Positions 63,990-64,000 of a stretch of DNA of 64,000 nt are shown one piece after another. Every line of letters begins with the position of its first letter. Within the stretch, counting starts at the first letter, position 1. The position numbers were made by a program, and so were the translations under genes. A model generated the notes under the pieces. The model ran no database searches, was not told where the DNA came from, and was given only the letters and a program-made list of their open reading frames with translations. The stretch comes from Bradyrhizobium sp. CB1650 (GTDB lineage: Bacteria > Pseudomonadota > Alphaproteobacteria > Rhizobiales > Xanthobacteraceae): the NCBI RefSeq assembly GCF_029761915.1, contig NZ_CP121695.1, forward strand, positions 7,965,501 to 8,029,500, in the 5' to 3' direction.

Positions 63990-64000
63990 GGCAGCGCGAA

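Noticed and set aside
1..64000. CRISPR arrays and rRNA genes
   Set aside because: No regularly spaced direct repeats and no rRNA-like sequence were seen on reading the window.

Overview
The window looks like an accessory (genomic-island) segment of an alphaproteobacterial chromosome, most likely Bradyrhizobium or a close relative (order Hyphomicrobiales). The evidence is GC-rich alphaproteobacterial coding, a nodU-type carbamoyltransferase, a LacI/ABC catabolic block typical of soil rhizobia, and many integrase, IS, phage and plasmid remnants. This is inferred from reading the sequence; no search was run.

Layout. 0-6.5 kb: small hypothetical genes, recombinase and DNA-ligase scraps, a DUF3833-type gene and an MFS transporter. 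6.6-12.5 kb: one giant gene for a DUF4011-helicase-Vsr-like defence protein, followed by an IS66 orf1 remnant. 13-14.7 kb: nodU-like carbamoyltransferase. 14.9-16.2 kb: a decayed tyrosine integrase, then a tRNA-Leu(UAA) gene interrupted by a 206-nt group I intron.

16.2-23.2 kb is the most interesting block. It looks like a Pycsar-type cyclic-nucleotide anti-phage locus: a class III cyclase with two cyclase domains (PycC-like), in a translationally coupled operon with an E2-E1 fusion and a JAB/JAMM peptidase, the ancillary pair normally known from type II CBASS. It is flanked by two different Pycsar-type effectors, a cNMP-binding/TIR-like protein and a DUF5706-like membrane protein. A Fic protein sits between the cyclase promoter and the membrane effector. 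A PD-(D/E)XK-like protein follows at 24-25.4 kb.

26.9-30.1 kb is a three-gene coupled operon (PurF-like protein lacking the glutaminase cysteine, HAD phosphatase, beta-hydroxyacid dehydrogenase) ending in a clear intrinsic terminator.

30.8-55.6 kb is a large catabolic island. It has a LacI regulator with three copies of a GAAATCGATTTC-centred operator; a minus-strand run of CoA transferase, GH88 hydrolase, DHDPS-family lyase and aldehyde dehydrogenase; a CehA/McbA-type metallohydrolase with an MHS-type transporter; an enoyl-CoA hydratase; a complete branched-chain-type ABC transporter with two near-identical binding proteins and an amidohydrolase; and a flavoprotein/PEP-hydrolase-family/Tm-1-like operon. 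The likely overall job is uptake and oxidation of sugar-acid- or aromatic-type compounds, but the substrate is not visible.

55.7-64 kb is a junkyard with some live genes: integrase, ParB and terminase remnants, an S1/P1 nuclease, a CopD-like protein, a tRNA-like 3' fragment, an AbiTii-domain gene, a frameshifted abortive-infection-like gene and a terminase small-subunit-like gene.
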